Shown: positions 52,930 to 62,383, numbered from the stretch's first letter. The stretch: 64,000 bases of DNA from Enterovibrio norvegicus DSM 15893 (GCF_900115495.1 NZ_FOWR01000006.1:1-64000); one strand, 5' to 3'. Numbers and translations: made by a program. The notes: generated by a model not told the origin, from the sequence alone.

Positions 52930-53104
52930 ACATAAAAAATCATACCGACAATAAGCAATCAGTTTCATTTTAATCATTTTTAAAACAAACTATAAATAAA
53001 CGATTCAATCGAAAATTCCAAACTGAATCATCGAATAATATCACTATACAGCGAGTGGAATATAAAGAATCATGTTTAAACAATGTCGATTATAGGTATA
53101 TAAA

Positions 53105-53671
53105 ATGAAAGCATTCTCTTCTCTTATCTCTGTTGCTCTTCTTACTTTATCTTTTCAAGCCAGTGCTGCCGATCAATACAAAGTAGACAGTGAAAATTCC
53201 ACCATCAACTTTGCAACGATCAAAAAGCAATATGTCGTTGAACCAGCAGAGTTCACCAATATAAGTGGCATGCTAAATGAAGACGGTAGCTTTTCCGTGA
53301 AAGCCGCACTATCGAGCATTAACACGGGTATTTCGATTCGCAATACCCGTCTCAATGAGATTTTCTTCCAATCGGGAAGCAACCCCGATGTTTCAATCTC
53401 TGGCAACGTCTCACTCGATGGCATCGAAGGTGCAAACCAGTCCATTCCAGTCAATGTTTCCCTAAATGGCAACAGCAAAGAACTCACGGTACCAGTGACT
53501 GTATTAAAAAATGATGACCAAATCATTGCTTACACTGTAAAGCCTCTGATTGTCAAAGCATCGGATTTTGGTATTCCTGTTGAGAACTTGAATAAATTAG
53601 CTGAAACCGTCGGTGGCATTCCACTGTCAGATACTGTGCCTGTCAGCTTCGTATTAGTTTTTAATAAATAA
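53105..53671 (+). CDS. Secreted YceI-like protein
   Basis: 188 residues. A cleavable signal peptide ends at ASAA before DQYKVDSENSTINFATIKKQYVVEP. The beta-barrel pattern (SFSVKAALSSINTGISIRNTRLNEIFF, and later KDLPVNVSLNGNSKEL-type strands) fits the YceI lipocalin-like fold that binds isoprenoid lipids. The usual YceI histidine residues are not obvious, so it may be a divergent branch. It has no operon partner and a microsatellite stands upstream. Ends with LSDTVPVSFVLVFNK. Confidence 0.75.
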   Translation: MKAFSSLISVALLTLSFQASAADQYKVDSENSTINFATIKKQYVVEPAEFTNISGMLNEDGSFSVKAALSSINTGISIRNTRLNEIFFQSGSNPDVSISGNVSLDGIEGANQSIPVNVSLNGNSKELTVPVTVLKNDDQIIAYTVKPLIVKASDFGIPVENLNKLAETVGGIPLSDTVPVSFVLVFNK

Positions 53672-53744
53672 TCACAACTCGCTGTCAAAACAGACAGCGC
53701 GTGATATTTATTCCAAAAGCCGAAATACGCACAAAAATAAGAAT

Positions 53745-53775
53745 AAAAAAGCCAGCATTAACATGCTGGCTTTTT
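53745..53775. terminator. Bidirectional terminator between the YceI-like and M6 protease genes
   Basis: AAAAAAGCCAGCAT and ATGCTGGCTTTTT pair around TAAC between the two convergent genes. Confidence 0.85.
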
Positions 53776-53820
53776 ATTAGGAAAACGAAAGTGAGAGATT
53801 CATTATTTCACCCACCCCAA

Positions 53821-56598
53821 CTACCACCACTTCCATTTCTTGACCTTAATTTTTTTGATTTCAGAGTCGGTTCCACCTAAATCATCAGTCACAGTATGCC
53901 TAACGTCATATTTGCCGCGTTTCCTATAGGTATGCCATACGATACCGACAGAGGATGTCGCTTGCCTTCCATCACCAAAATTCCAGTGGTATTTGTTAAT
54001 GTCGCCATCACTGTCTGTCGATGCTGATATGAATAGCGCCCATTTGCCTGCTTGAATGACATCAAAATCGGCTTCAGGTGCGACATTCAAGGTCACACGC
54101 TGTGTCTCTGTGTTTGTCTGCCCAAATGCGTCTGTCACTGTCAGCGACACCGAATAGATACCACCTTGAGAATACACATGAACAGGGTGTTGTTCACTCG
54201 AACGATACCCATCACCAAAATCCCATGACCACTGCGTTATTGCCCCTTCTCTGTCACTGGATTGATCGATAAAAATCACTTGATTTCCATCAATGTCTGA
54301 GCTGAATGCCGCAACAGGTGCATCATCATCAAGCGTAATTTCTACAACGCCATAATGGTTATCTTCCGCTTGTTCAATCACAGTGATACTAAGACCATAT
54401 TGGGGAATAATTCGCCCAGCATCAGGCTGATCAGGATTGGAATAGTCACTGCGATCATCAAACGTCGGGATTGCATTCAATGCGTCGTCAATCAATGTAC
54501 CAATGTCGTCAAAACTCACATCAATAGGCGCTTGGTCTTGTAAACTAAATACCGCATCACGAATCTGATATTTGGTCGACGCTGATTCGCCAAGATCTGT
54601 CCACGTCAGTGCAAATTGGTCGGCATCAACAACCCCTAACCACCCTTTGCCGGGGTGTTGCCCTACCCAGTTATCAGAATGAGAATCGTCGGCATACCAC
54701 ACCAACAACCCCGGCTCATACTGCCAGCGGTCTCCGCTTCGTTGAAGGTTCTTTAACCCTTCATCGACGCCAGCATGACTGCGCCATTGAAGCATGTAGT
54801 AATGAGCGTAATACCCATTACCGTCATTCTTGGTGTAACCATTAAAGGCAAAATCGCTGTCAGATTCGGCATCGTCTGACAGCACTGTGTCTCCGTCAGC
54901 GACCACCAAAATGTTGTCTGCGTAAAACCCCTGTTCAACCCAGCCCCCATCGGTGATGTACTCAAACGTGAGAGTCACGGTTTGCCCTGAATACGCTGAC
55001 AAGTCAAACACCGCAGGCACCCAACCATTCACGTTGTCTGGGTGATCTTTGGAATAGCTGTGAACGGCGGGCACTAAGCCCGAGCCGAGCGGATCATCGT
55101 AAGTGGTGATATTGCCCGAAATAGGTTCACCATCGATGAGTACACGAGCGAAATCGTAGTCAGGTTCGACGTCATAGTGCGTATCGAAGGAGAGTGAAAT
55201 GGTTTCCGCGGTTGGCAGCGTCACTTCTACTGACATGCTGTTGTGTAAATCGTCTCCTTTGCCAGAGTAGTACTGGTACTCCCCTGCATAAGGCAGGATT
55301 TCAACGATTTCTTTGTTGGGTAGATTGATGCGCACATGGTTTGTGCCGTCGTCATTCTCAACGGTTTCAGCCAATCGAACTGTTTTGGTTGTGCCCGCCA
55401 AATCGTCCAATGAATAAGTCACAGCGTTTAGCCAATTCCCTCCCATTTGGGCATACAGAAACTCTTTCGCCCACGCACTAAACGCAACAGGTTCCGAGCC
55501 TGGGATTTTCCCTGCCCACGATCCAGAAGACATGATCGACCAAGACGACACGGGCTCACCCTCGCCCGAATATTGGGTGTCATATTCATCAGGCAAGCCC
55601 AAATCATGCCCATATTCATGCGCGGCAACACCCGCTGCCGCGTCAATCGGCTGCATGGTGTAATCGTAAGCGGCGTATTTTCCGTTCCAATGGGATAAAC
55701 CGCTTTCGGTGCCTTCTAGCTCATAAACGGCAGGAAGATTCCAACGGTGCGACCAAAGGGCATCCTGACCAAGCGCGCCCCCACCCGCTTCTTCACCGAC
55801 GGAGGAATGGAAAATCATTAAGTGGTCGATAATACCGTCAGGTTCAAAATAGTCTCCATCACCATCAACGTCATACCGATCTTCGTTATCGTAATCGGCA
55901 AGGTTTATCGAGCCATCTTGAACGAGCGCATCGAGCGCTTCTTTTACCAAGTCTCTGGCGTTGGCATCTTTAGCGCCTGAGTCAGTATGCGCGCCATAAT
56001 ATGCAGAAGAATGCTTCGCGCGATACCAACCCGCAACGGCCCCAGCAACACTGTAGCTACCACCGGATTCTTGTTCATAATACTGACGCATGGTGATCAA
56101 GGTTTCACCGTTCGGCCCTGCATATTCATCACCAAACAGGAGATCCTGATAATGAACAGCTGGATAACTGTCATAGAACATGTCGGTGTGCTGCGGTTCT
56201 AAGCGGTTATCGTCGTAAGGCAGATCGGGGAAATCAATCAGGATGGCCAACACGCGGTCGGTCCGTGTATTCGGCACTGAACGGAGAAACGAAAACCGCT
56301 TTGTCTTCTCTTTTGGGGCATCTAGCTGCGTTTTTCGTTTTAGTATTTGTTGACGGTTTTCTAAGTTTTTCTTGGTGAACACACCGTCATCGAAAGGCTG
56401 ATCACCACTCAAATAGGCATCGAGTGCTTTTCGAATGTCTTCTGGCGACGCATTGTCCGGCAGCACACCACTTCGTTTAAGATAGGCGATCACTTTTTCT
56501 TCGTTAACGATAGAGCGGTCAAACGGCGTGTGCGCGTTTACCGATAACGTACATGCACAGGATAAGACAACAAGTGCGAGGCTTTTTACAATGTTCAT
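53821..56598 (-). CDS. Secreted M6-family metalloprotease with PKD domains (PrtV-like)
   Basis: About 925 residues. A Sec signal peptide (LVVLSCACTLSVNA) leads to a propeptide (about 25-105) with NEEKVIAYLKRSGVLPDN. The catalytic domain has the zinc motif HEYGHDLGLPDEYD near residue 327 and SWSIMSSGSW (Met-turn). A central jelly-roll-like region follows, and two PKD domains occupy the C-terminus (FSSDIDGNQVIFIDQSSDREG and WALFISASTDSDGD regions, both with the W-x-F-G-D motif). This is the layout of V. cholerae PrtV and immune inhibitor A proteases, which degrade host proteins. The ATG at 56596-56598 is preferred for the signal peptide, although its ribosome-binding site (GAGG) is a little far. 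A small propeptide-like gene lies upstream. Confidence 0.92.
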   Translation of the reverse strand: MNIVKSLALVVLSCACTLSVNAHTPFDRSIVNEEKVIAYLKRSGVLPDNASPEDIRKALDAYLSGDQPFDDGVFTKKNLENRQQILKRKTQLDAPKEKTKRFSFLRSVPNTRTDRVLAILIDFPDLPYDDNRLEPQHTDMFYDSYPAVHYQDLLFGDEYAGPNGETLITMRQYYEQESGGSYSVAGAVAGWYRAKHSSAYYGAHTDSGAKDANARDLVKEALDALVQDGSINLADYDNEDRYDVDGDGDYFEPDGIIDHLMIFHSSVGEEAGGGALGQDALWSHRWNLPAVYELEGTESGLSHWNGKYAAYDYTMQPIDAAAGVAAHEYGHDLGLPDEYDTQYSGEGEPVSSWSIMSSGSWAGKIPGSEPVAFSAWAKEFLYAQMGGNWLNAVTYSLDDLAGTTKTVRLAETVENDDGTNHVRINLPNKEIVEILPYAGEYQYYSGKGDDLHNSMSVEVTLPTAETISLSFDTHYDVEPDYDFARVLIDGEPISGNITTYDDPLGSGLVPAVHSYSKDHPDNVNGWVPAVFDLSAYSGQTVTLTFEYITDGGWVEQGFYADNILVVADGDTVLSDDAESDSDFAFNGYTKNDGNGYYAHYYMLQWRSHAGVDEGLKNLQRSGDRWQYEPGLLVWYADDSHSDNWVGQHPGKGWLGVVDADQFALTWTDLGESASTKYQIRDAVFSLQDQAPIDVSFDDIGTLIDDALNAIPTFDDRSDYSNPDQPDAGRIIPQYGLSITVIEQAEDNHYGVVEITLDDDAPVAAFSSDIDGNQVIFIDQSSDREGAITQWSWDFGDGYRSSEQHPVHVYSQGGIYSVSLTVTDAFGQTNTETQRVTLNVAPEADFDVIQAGKWALFISASTDSDGDINKYHWNFGDGRQATSSVGIVWHTYRKRGKYDVRHTVTDDLGGTDSEIKKIKVKKWKWW

Positions 56599-56756
56599 AT
56601 GCCAAGGCGTCCTCTTTTCTGAACCGGTTGCCATGAATAGGTCGCGGTAACCGCCACCGATTCACATTGCCAACTTAGGCATTTAGCTATTTCAGCAGCA
56701 AACACCCAACCTCACTGAAATATGTCGAAACGAAGTCATGGTTCCTTTAGTACTTT

Positions 56757-57119
56757 TCATTGAGACGTCACATTCACCGTCGGAGGTTTGTGCTTTCTAA
56801 GGTCAAACTCATGAGATGGACGTAGATAGTCTTGGAGAATATGTTGTTTCTCTTGGAGACTCATTTGAGGGGTTATCAATCCGATACTTTCTAAATAAAT
56901 CAGCACCTTTTCTTCATTGGCAGTGGAAAGAACAACCGTCTCTTCGTTTTCTTTTTTTACCATTGAGTTACGTGGTTTTGTCTCGTGAAGCTCTGTATTC
57001 GCGGTCAGCTGGGCATTAGAAATATTAAACAGGACAGAGAAGTAACACACGCCCACAAGCATGCATCGAAAAAGGAAAGAAGCTGAAAACCAGCAGGAGC
57101 GAGCTGACATAGTGACCAT
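56757..57119 (-). CDS. Small secreted protein resembling the PrtV-like propeptide
   Basis: 120 residues. An N-terminal hydrophobic segment (about 9-35, SASFLFRCMLVGVCYFSVLF) looks like a signal peptide ending at SNA. The C-terminal part STANEEKVLIYLESIGL then LQDYLRPSHEFD aligns without gaps, by eye, with about 40 residues of the protease propeptide (SIVNEEKVIAYLKRSGV ... LDAYLSGDQPFD), with about 15 identities including NEEKV. No catalytic domain follows. It could be an inhibitor or intramolecular-chaperone-like protein, or the remnant of a tandem copy of the protease. No strong ribosome-binding site is seen. Confidence 0.65.
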   Translation of the reverse strand: MVTMSARSCWFSASFLFRCMLVGVCYFSVLFNISNAQLTANTELHETKPRNSMVKKENEETVVLSTANEEKVLIYLESIGLITPQMSLQEKQHILQDYLRPSHEFDLRKHKPPTVNVTSQ

Positions 57120-57308
57120 ATGGATTACTTAACAGGATATATGGAAATATAGTCACAACGCACTGTCAGGGTTGTAGGTCAAAAATGAGAACTGGGATCT
57201 TTTACCAAAATATGTGCACGGTTAAATCAGCAGTGATCGCATGATGAGAATCCCCGCCTTTGCTGACATTCCTTGTTTTGGCACACACTTTTTTTAACCT
57301 TCAAAGGC

Positions 57309-57335
57309 AAAAAAGCCAGCACGAAGCTGGCTTTT
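57309..57335 (-). terminator. Terminator of the aminotransferase gene
   Basis: GCCAGC and GCTGGC pair around ACGAA. Read on the minus strand the stem is followed by TTTTTT, 64 bases after the stop. The gap 57120-57398 has nothing else that I recognise. Confidence 0.75.
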
Positions 57336-57398
57336 ACATTGGTATGGCGTGCATTCAAACACGCAATAGCATCACGAAGAGGCAATGAGTAAAAACGT

Positions 57399-58583
57399 TT
57401 ACGAAGACACTTTCACCAATGCATCTGCAAGGTAATCAATGCGCGATTCAGTCAGCCCCGCCACATTAATGCGGCTATCACCCACCGCATAGATACCAAA
57501 CTCATCACGCAGTTTGCCAATTTGCTCTGGAGACAGACCCAGCATAGAGAACATGCCTTGGTGCTGCTTGATGAAATCAAAACGATTATCACCACAACGC
57601 TCAACCAAAGACGTACACAACGCTTCACGCAGCGACAAAATTCGACCACGCATTGCGTCGAGTTCAGAACGCCATTGCTGCGTTAGCGTGTCGCTGGTGA
57701 GGATCGTTTCTACGATTGCTGCGCCATGATCAGGTGGCATGGTGTATGTTGCACGCGCCAATTGAAGCACACGCCCTTTCGCGTTCATGGCTTCCTGCGC
57801 ATTTTTACCAATCACAATGGCGGCACCGGTACGTTCACGGTATAAGCCGAAATTCTTTGAGCACGAGGTGGCGATAAGCATTTCTTCGACGGAATCTGCC
57901 AGCAAACGTAAACCTTGTGTATCTTCTTCTAAACCCGCACCAAAACCTTGATACGCAATGTCTACGAAAGGTGTAAAGCCGTTCTTCTGCGCAAGCTCAT
58001 TGATCACCTGCCAATGCTCAGGGCGAATGTCTGCACCGGTTGGGTTGTGGCAACAACCATGAAGTAGTACTACATCGTCCGAACCAGCTTTAGACAATGC
58101 ATCAAGCATGGCATCGGCATCAACTTGTTTGGTCGCTGCATTAAAGTAAGGGTAAAACTTCACCGTCAAACCTGCAGCTTCCATGACAGGTTTGTGGTTC
58201 ACGTAACTCGGGTCGCTGATCCAAACCGTGGTGACAGGTTTGGCGAGGAACATCAAATCAGCCAACATACGTAACGCACCGCTCGCGCCGGGTGTTTGCA
58301 CTGTCGCACAGCGCTGATACCCGTCAGTGCCTTTGAGCAACAAATCCGTCATTGCCTGGTTGAAGGCTTCATTGCCTGCAAGGCCAACATAGCTTTTCGT
58401 TGTTTGTTCATCGGCAAGTTGCTGCTGAGCCACTTTCACGGCTTGCATGATAGGGGTATTGCCTTGGCTATCCTTGTATACGCCAATCCCAAGATCCATT
58501 TTGTCCGCACGCGCATCTTGTCGGTAAGCAATGGAGAGTGACAAAATCGGATCTTGTTGCGCCGGAGTGAGCAGATCTAGCAT
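57399..58583 (-). CDS. Aspartate/aromatic aminotransferase (class I)
   Basis: 394 residues, the size of AspC and TyrB. The PLP-lysine motif is SCSKNFGLYRERTGA. Other signature residues are in DLGIGVYKD, TVQTPGASGALR, LLHGCCHNPTGADI and RINVAGLTESRIDYLADAL with the substrate Arg. It moves an amino group between aspartate, aromatic amino acids and 2-oxoglutarate. Whether it prefers aspartate or aromatics cannot be told from the sequence; a link to phhAB is possible but distant. The gene has AAGGA upstream of the start. Confidence 0.92.
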   Translation of the reverse strand: MLDLLTPAQQDPILSLSIAYRQDARADKMDLGIGVYKDSQGNTPIMQAVKVAQQQLADEQTTKSYVGLAGNEAFNQAMTDLLLKGTDGYQRCATVQTPGASGALRMLADLMFLAKPVTTVWISDPSYVNHKPVMEAAGLTVKFYPYFNAATKQVDADAMLDALSKAGSDDVVLLHGCCHNPTGADIRPEHWQVINELAQKNGFTPFVDIAYQGFGAGLEEDTQGLRLLADSVEEMLIATSCSKNFGLYRERTGAAIVIGKNAQEAMNAKGRVLQLARATYTMPPDHGAAIVETILTSDTLTQQWRSELDAMRGRILSLREALCTSLVERCGDNRFDFIKQHQGMFSMLGLSPEQIGKLRDEFGIYAVGDSRINVAGLTESRIDYLADALVKVSS

Positions 58584-58658
58584 GGGTAACTTCCTTATTT
58601 AACGGCTATTTAAAACGTGATGCGTCTACATTACTAGAACATGCGCGAAGCGCAAATC

Positions 58659-58693
58659 AAAAAAAGCGCAAAGGTAATCATTACCGTTGCGCT
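58659..58693 (-). terminator. Terminator of the retropepsin-like gene
   Basis: On the minus strand AGCGCAA and TTGCGCT pair across a 15-base loop that itself holds GGTAATGATTACC, and T7 follows. It lies 51 bases after the stop. Confidence 0.7.
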
Positions 58694-58743
58694 CGCTTTA
58701 CACGTTTACAGACGTGTTGACATTTTAATCGACAGGTGAGGTT

Positions 58744-59313
58744 TTACCGCGTCGCGTTAGGTTTGGGTTGAACGAATTTTCGGCTAACATCGACAAGTGC
58801 CGTCCCCTTCAAATAGGTACGACCAAGAAGAACGGGGAAATTGAGATGGTGTCGATCACGCAAGGTGAACTCCGTCTTTTCTGTCACGTCCCCTATGGTG
58901 ATTGGCAATGCGACAACATAGCGACGATCATACCCTTCCGCGCTCGATTGAATGATACGCACAGTGCGCACAACGCGAGATTCCAGCACATCACTTTCTT
59001 TGTTGTCATGCGCCAAGCGGAATTTAACCCATTTATTCCCATCGCGTTCGAACGGTTTGATGTCGACGGCGCTGATTGACGAGGTTGTTGCGCCCGTATC
59101 GACACGCGCTTTGGCAACCACGCCAATGGTATCCACTTTCACCCACTCTTTTTCTCCGAGCAGCAATTTGCCGTCAGATGCATGTTCATAAACCGGAGAG
59201 TCGGTCGCGGCGTGCGAAACAGAGAAGGGGCTAGCGAAAGCCAAGGAAAGCAAAGAGAAGAAGGCAAACTTGCACAGCGCCATTCTGCATCGTTGCAGGT
59301 TATGTCGTTTCAT
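58744..59313 (-). CDS. Secreted retropepsin-like aspartic protease (RimB/DUF785 type)
   Basis: 189 residues. Signal peptide ends near SHAA. The catalytic triad ARVDTGATTSSI (DTGA) is near residue 70, and the flap/core HLNFPVLLGRTYLKG closes the domain. This family was once called ATP-dependent zinc protease and often lies beside RimK-like ligases or with transglutaminases. No ligase is next to it here. Its peptide target is unknown. AAGGA sits seven bases before the start. Confidence 0.8.
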   Translation of the reverse strand: MKRHNLQRCRMALCKFAFFSLLSLAFASPFSVSHAATDSPVYEHASDGKLLLGEKEWVKVDTIGVVAKARVDTGATTSSISAVDIKPFERDGNKWVKFRLAHDNKESDVLESRVVRTVRIIQSSAEGYDRRYVVALPITIGDVTEKTEFTLRDRHHLNFPVLLGRTYLKGTALVDVSRKFVQPKPNATR

Positions 59314-59416
59314 TCGGTGTCCTTAGTGCGAAGACAATGCTGAATCGAGTGAATGTTCAACAGTATATAATATCAAACTCGATGACTAAGGTCTGTTGAC
59401 CTTTTTCGGCGGGCAT

Positions 59417-59443
59417 AAAAAATGCCGCTGAGTGAGCGGCATT
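59417..59443 (-). terminator. Terminator of nrdDG
   Basis: AATGCCGCT and AGCGGCATT pair around GAGTG, with TTTTT on the minus strand. It lies 30 bases after the nrdG stop. Confidence 0.8.
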
Positions 59444-59472
59444 AAGCTTATGATATGTATCAATAAGAATTG

Positions 59473-59943
59473 TTAGACGAGTGTCAAACGATGAATCACT
59501 TGGTTAGCACTGCCACGCCAAGGTAACGACGGACTCGCCAGCTCTTTTTCATATTTGCCGTCTATCAGTACGTCAACGAGATCAATCACAGCCTGCTGTT
59601 CTTGCGTTAAATTCGCAAGCTCATACCCAGACCATAACCAAACATCTTTGCCTTCACACTCAGCGCGCACACGCTTCACCAAGGCAAGCACCGCTGGCAC
59701 ATTGGCAGGATGAAGCGGATCGCCGCCACTTAAAGACAATCCTCTGCGTTTGATACGGGTGTCATTCAAGTCAGCAATCACACGATCTTCCATCTGCTTA
59801 TCAAAAACCTGTCCTGAATTCAGCGACCAAGTAGATTGGTTATAGCAGCCTCGACATTGGTGCTCACACCCTGCAACAAACAAGGTACAACGCGTTCCTT
59901 CGCCGTTGACAACGTCAACCGGATAATATTGATGGAAATTCAT
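59473..59943 (-). CDS. nrdG: Anaerobic ribonucleotide reductase activating protein
   Basis: 156 residues. The radical-SAM iron-sulfur motif is in CTLFVAGCEHQCRGCYNQSTW, with SAM-binding SLSGGDPLHPAN next. It generates the glycyl radical on NrdD with S-adenosylmethionine. It lies nine bases after nrdD with AAGG upstream and is the last gene of the operon. Confidence 0.96.
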   Translation of the reverse strand: MNFHQYYPVDVVNGEGTRCTLFVAGCEHQCRGCYNQSTWSLNSGQVFDKQMEDRVIADLNDTRIKRRGLSLSGGDPLHPANVPAVLALVKRVRAECEGKDVWLWSGYELANLTQEQQAVIDLVDVLIDGKYEKELASPSLPWRGSANQVIHRLTLV

Positions 59944-59952
59944 GACACTGCC

Positions 59953-62073
59953 TTACATATGTTTAACGCGACGTTTTACTTCTTCTTGCTTTCCGTCGTT
60001 AAACGGACGTGCATCAGGGCTCCCCAGGTAACCACAAACACGACGTGTCACTGACACTTTGGTTGAATCATGGTTGCCACAACTTGGGCAGACAAAACCT
60101 TTACTCGAACATTCAAACTCACCCATGAAGCCACATTCGTAACATTCATCAATCGGTGTGTTTGTGCCATAGTAAGGCACGCGTTCGTAGCTGTAATCCC
60201 ACACATTTTCGAGTGCTTCAACGTTGTGCTGAATATTCGGGTATTCGCCGTAACAAATGAAGCCACCGTTCGCGATTGGCGGGTAAGGCATTTCAAAGTC
60301 GATCTTGTCGTACGGGTTAACGCTTTTCTCTACATCAAGGTGAAAGCTATTGGTGTAGTAACCTTTGTCAGTCACGCCATCAACCAAACCAAACTCTTTC
60401 GTGTCGATTTTGCAGAAACGGCTGCACAAGTTTTCACTAGGCGTGCTGTAAAGGCTGAAACCATAACCAGTCTCATCTTTCCAGCGATCAGTCGCCGCTT
60501 TCATGTGCTGAATAATGGCAATGGCTTTCTCCCGCAATGCTGGCGAGTCGTACACATGCTGCTCAGTGCCATACAAGGCATTCATAGTTTCATGAAGGCC
60601 GATATAGCCCATTGAAATCGAAGAACGGCCATTCTTGAAGATCTCGCTGATGTCGTCATCCGCCTTCAAGCGAACACCACAAGCGCCTTCCATATAAAGA
60701 ATCGGGGCAACACGTGCCTTCACACCATCTAAGCGAGCAATGCGTGAATCCAAACCTTCACGCGCAACCGCCATCACTTCATCCAGCAGTTTGTAGAAGG
60801 TTTTCTCACAGCCATTTGCACGAATCGCAATGCGCGGCAAGTTCAGGCTGATCACGCCAAGGTTGTTACGCCCCTCGTGGATCAGCTCGCCATTTTCTTC
60901 ATACGCTGACAAGAAGCTACGGCAGCCCATCGGAGTTTTGAATGACCCAGTCACTTCCACCACGCGATCGTAGTTCAAGATGTCTGGATACATACGCTTA
61001 GACGCACATTCCAATGCCAGTTTCTTGATGTCGTAGTTCGGCTCACCGTCTTTCAGGTTCAAGCCCGCTTTTACGCTGAAGACCAATTTCGGGAATACCG
61101 CAGTCTTGCGATTTTTACCCAAACCCGCGATGCGGTTTTTCAGAATGGAAGATTGGATCATGCGCGCAGCCCATGATTCACCCAAACCAAAACCAAACGT
61201 CACAAACGGCGTTTGTCCGTTTGCGGTATGCAGTGTGTTTACTTCATATTCGAGCGATTGGAACGCGTCATAACACTCTTTCTCAGTGCGTGATTCTGCA
61301 TAGCTTTCTGCATCAGCAATGTTCCACTCACGCGCAACAGCAAGGTGTTTTTCGTAGCTGATTTCAACATACGGTGCGAGGGTTTCGTCGATACGGTTGA
61401 TCGTCGTGCCGCCGTAAATGTGGCTCGCCACTTGAGCGATGATTTGTGCAGTAACTGCCGTTGCTGTTGAAATTGATTTAGGTTGATCAATTTCCGCATT
61501 ACCCATCTTGAACCCTTTGGTCAACATGCCTTCAAGGTCGATCAACATGCAGTTAAACATTGGGAAGAACGGGGCATAGTCCAAATCGTGGTAGTGAATA
61601 TCGCCTTGCTCGTGTGCGCGAACAACCGATTTTGGCAACATGTATTGGGTGGCGTAGTGTTTCGCCACGATACCCGCCAACAAATCACGCTGTGTTGGGA
61701 TCACTTTGCTGTCTTTGTTTGCGTTTTCGTTAAGGATGTCAGAGTTAGTCTGTTCAACCAAGCCACGGATCTCATGGTTTAGACGGCTTTTGCGCTCGCG
61801 AATGCTGTCGCGATCATGACGGTATTCAATGTATGCACGCGCGACCGCTTTATGTGGACCTGCCATCAAATGGTTTTCGACTGCGTCTTGGATCTGATGG
61901 ATATCAACGTCGTCTGCACGCATAAATTGCGCAAGAACGCCATCTGCAACCGCAGCTGCATAGGCGCGATCCATGTCTTCGATATTATGTGCAGCGCTAA
62001 TGACCGCATCTTCAATGCGTTGACGTTGGAATGGCACGCGACATCCATCACGTTTGATGACAACAGGTTTCAC
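59953..62073 (-). CDS. nrdD: Anaerobic ribonucleoside-triphosphate reductase
   Basis: 706 residues. An N-terminal ATP cone (VVIKRDGCRVPFQRQRIEDAV) precedes the catalytic barrel. The C-terminal zinc site has CYECGFMGEF and CPSCGNH, and the glycyl-radical loop is RRVCGYLGSPDARPFND. It reduces ribonucleotides to deoxyribonucleotides without oxygen. It opens the nrdDG operon. The 365-base region upstream (62074-62438) carries FNR- and NrdR-like sites. Confidence 0.96.
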   Translation of the reverse strand: MKPVVIKRDGCRVPFQRQRIEDAVISAAHNIEDMDRAYAAAVADGVLAQFMRADDVDIHQIQDAVENHLMAGPHKAVARAYIEYRHDRDSIRERKSRLNHEIRGLVEQTNSDILNENANKDSKVIPTQRDLLAGIVAKHYATQYMLPKSVVRAHEQGDIHYHDLDYAPFFPMFNCMLIDLEGMLTKGFKMGNAEIDQPKSISTATAVTAQIIAQVASHIYGGTTINRIDETLAPYVEISYEKHLAVAREWNIADAESYAESRTEKECYDAFQSLEYEVNTLHTANGQTPFVTFGFGLGESWAARMIQSSILKNRIAGLGKNRKTAVFPKLVFSVKAGLNLKDGEPNYDIKKLALECASKRMYPDILNYDRVVEVTGSFKTPMGCRSFLSAYEENGELIHEGRNNLGVISLNLPRIAIRANGCEKTFYKLLDEVMAVAREGLDSRIARLDGVKARVAPILYMEGACGVRLKADDDISEIFKNGRSSISMGYIGLHETMNALYGTEQHVYDSPALREKAIAIIQHMKAATDRWKDETGYGFSLYSTPSENLCSRFCKIDTKEFGLVDGVTDKGYYTNSFHLDVEKSVNPYDKIDFEMPYPPIANGGFICYGEYPNIQHNVEALENVWDYSYERVPYYGTNTPIDECYECGFMGEFECSSKGFVCPSCGNHDSTKVSVTRRVCGYLGSPDARPFNDGKQEEVKRRVKHM

Positions 62074-62294
62074 AAAAAACTCCTCAACGAATAGTCCTAA
62101 TACACCCAGTAACTGATAAAGAAAAAACAGCCATGCTCGCCTAAATTAAGAAAGGCAAGCATTGAAATACGTAAATCACTCGATCACTGTGGCGTCATGG
62201 CGATACACACAAAAGCACCCTAATTAACAGCATTTATTCTGCTAATTTCATGAGAAATTGGTGCGTATCACGTTAGTGTCCAACCCGTCAACAA

Positions 62295-62339
62295 ATACCA
62301 AATATGGGTAAGTTGATAGTGACATCTACAATATGTGGT
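62295..62339. promoter_or_regulatory. Possible pair of NrdR boxes upstream of nrdD
   Basis: Two related imperfect palindromes with an AATATG core, TACCAAATATGGGTA (62296-62310) and CTACAATATGTGGTG (62326-62340), are 29 bases apart core to core, near the 31-32 seen for NrdR box pairs. The matches to consensus are incomplete, so this is tentative. Confidence 0.4.
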
Positions 62340-62369
62340 GCATTAGACGATCACGAAGGGACAAATTCA

Positions 62370-62383
62370 TTGATTTAGATCAT
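62370..62383. promoter_or_regulatory. FNR-type site between nrdD and the EEP gene
   Basis: TTGATTTAGATCAT matches the FNR consensus TTGAT-N4-ATCAA at 9 of 10 positions. It fits induction of nrdDG under low oxygen, though it is nearly 290 bases before the nrdD start, and it might serve the opposite gene. Confidence 0.55.

Noticed and set aside
52702-52935. A 77-codon plus-strand frame with a Cys-Tyr repeat tail
   Set aside because: The tail is only the (TTGCTA)n repeat read in one frame, the start has no ribosome-binding site, and the rest resembles no protein.
53689-53708. A second terminator after the YceI-like gene
   Set aside because: CGCTGTC and GACAGCG can pair but no T run follows. 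The stronger hairpin at 53745-53775 is the better call.
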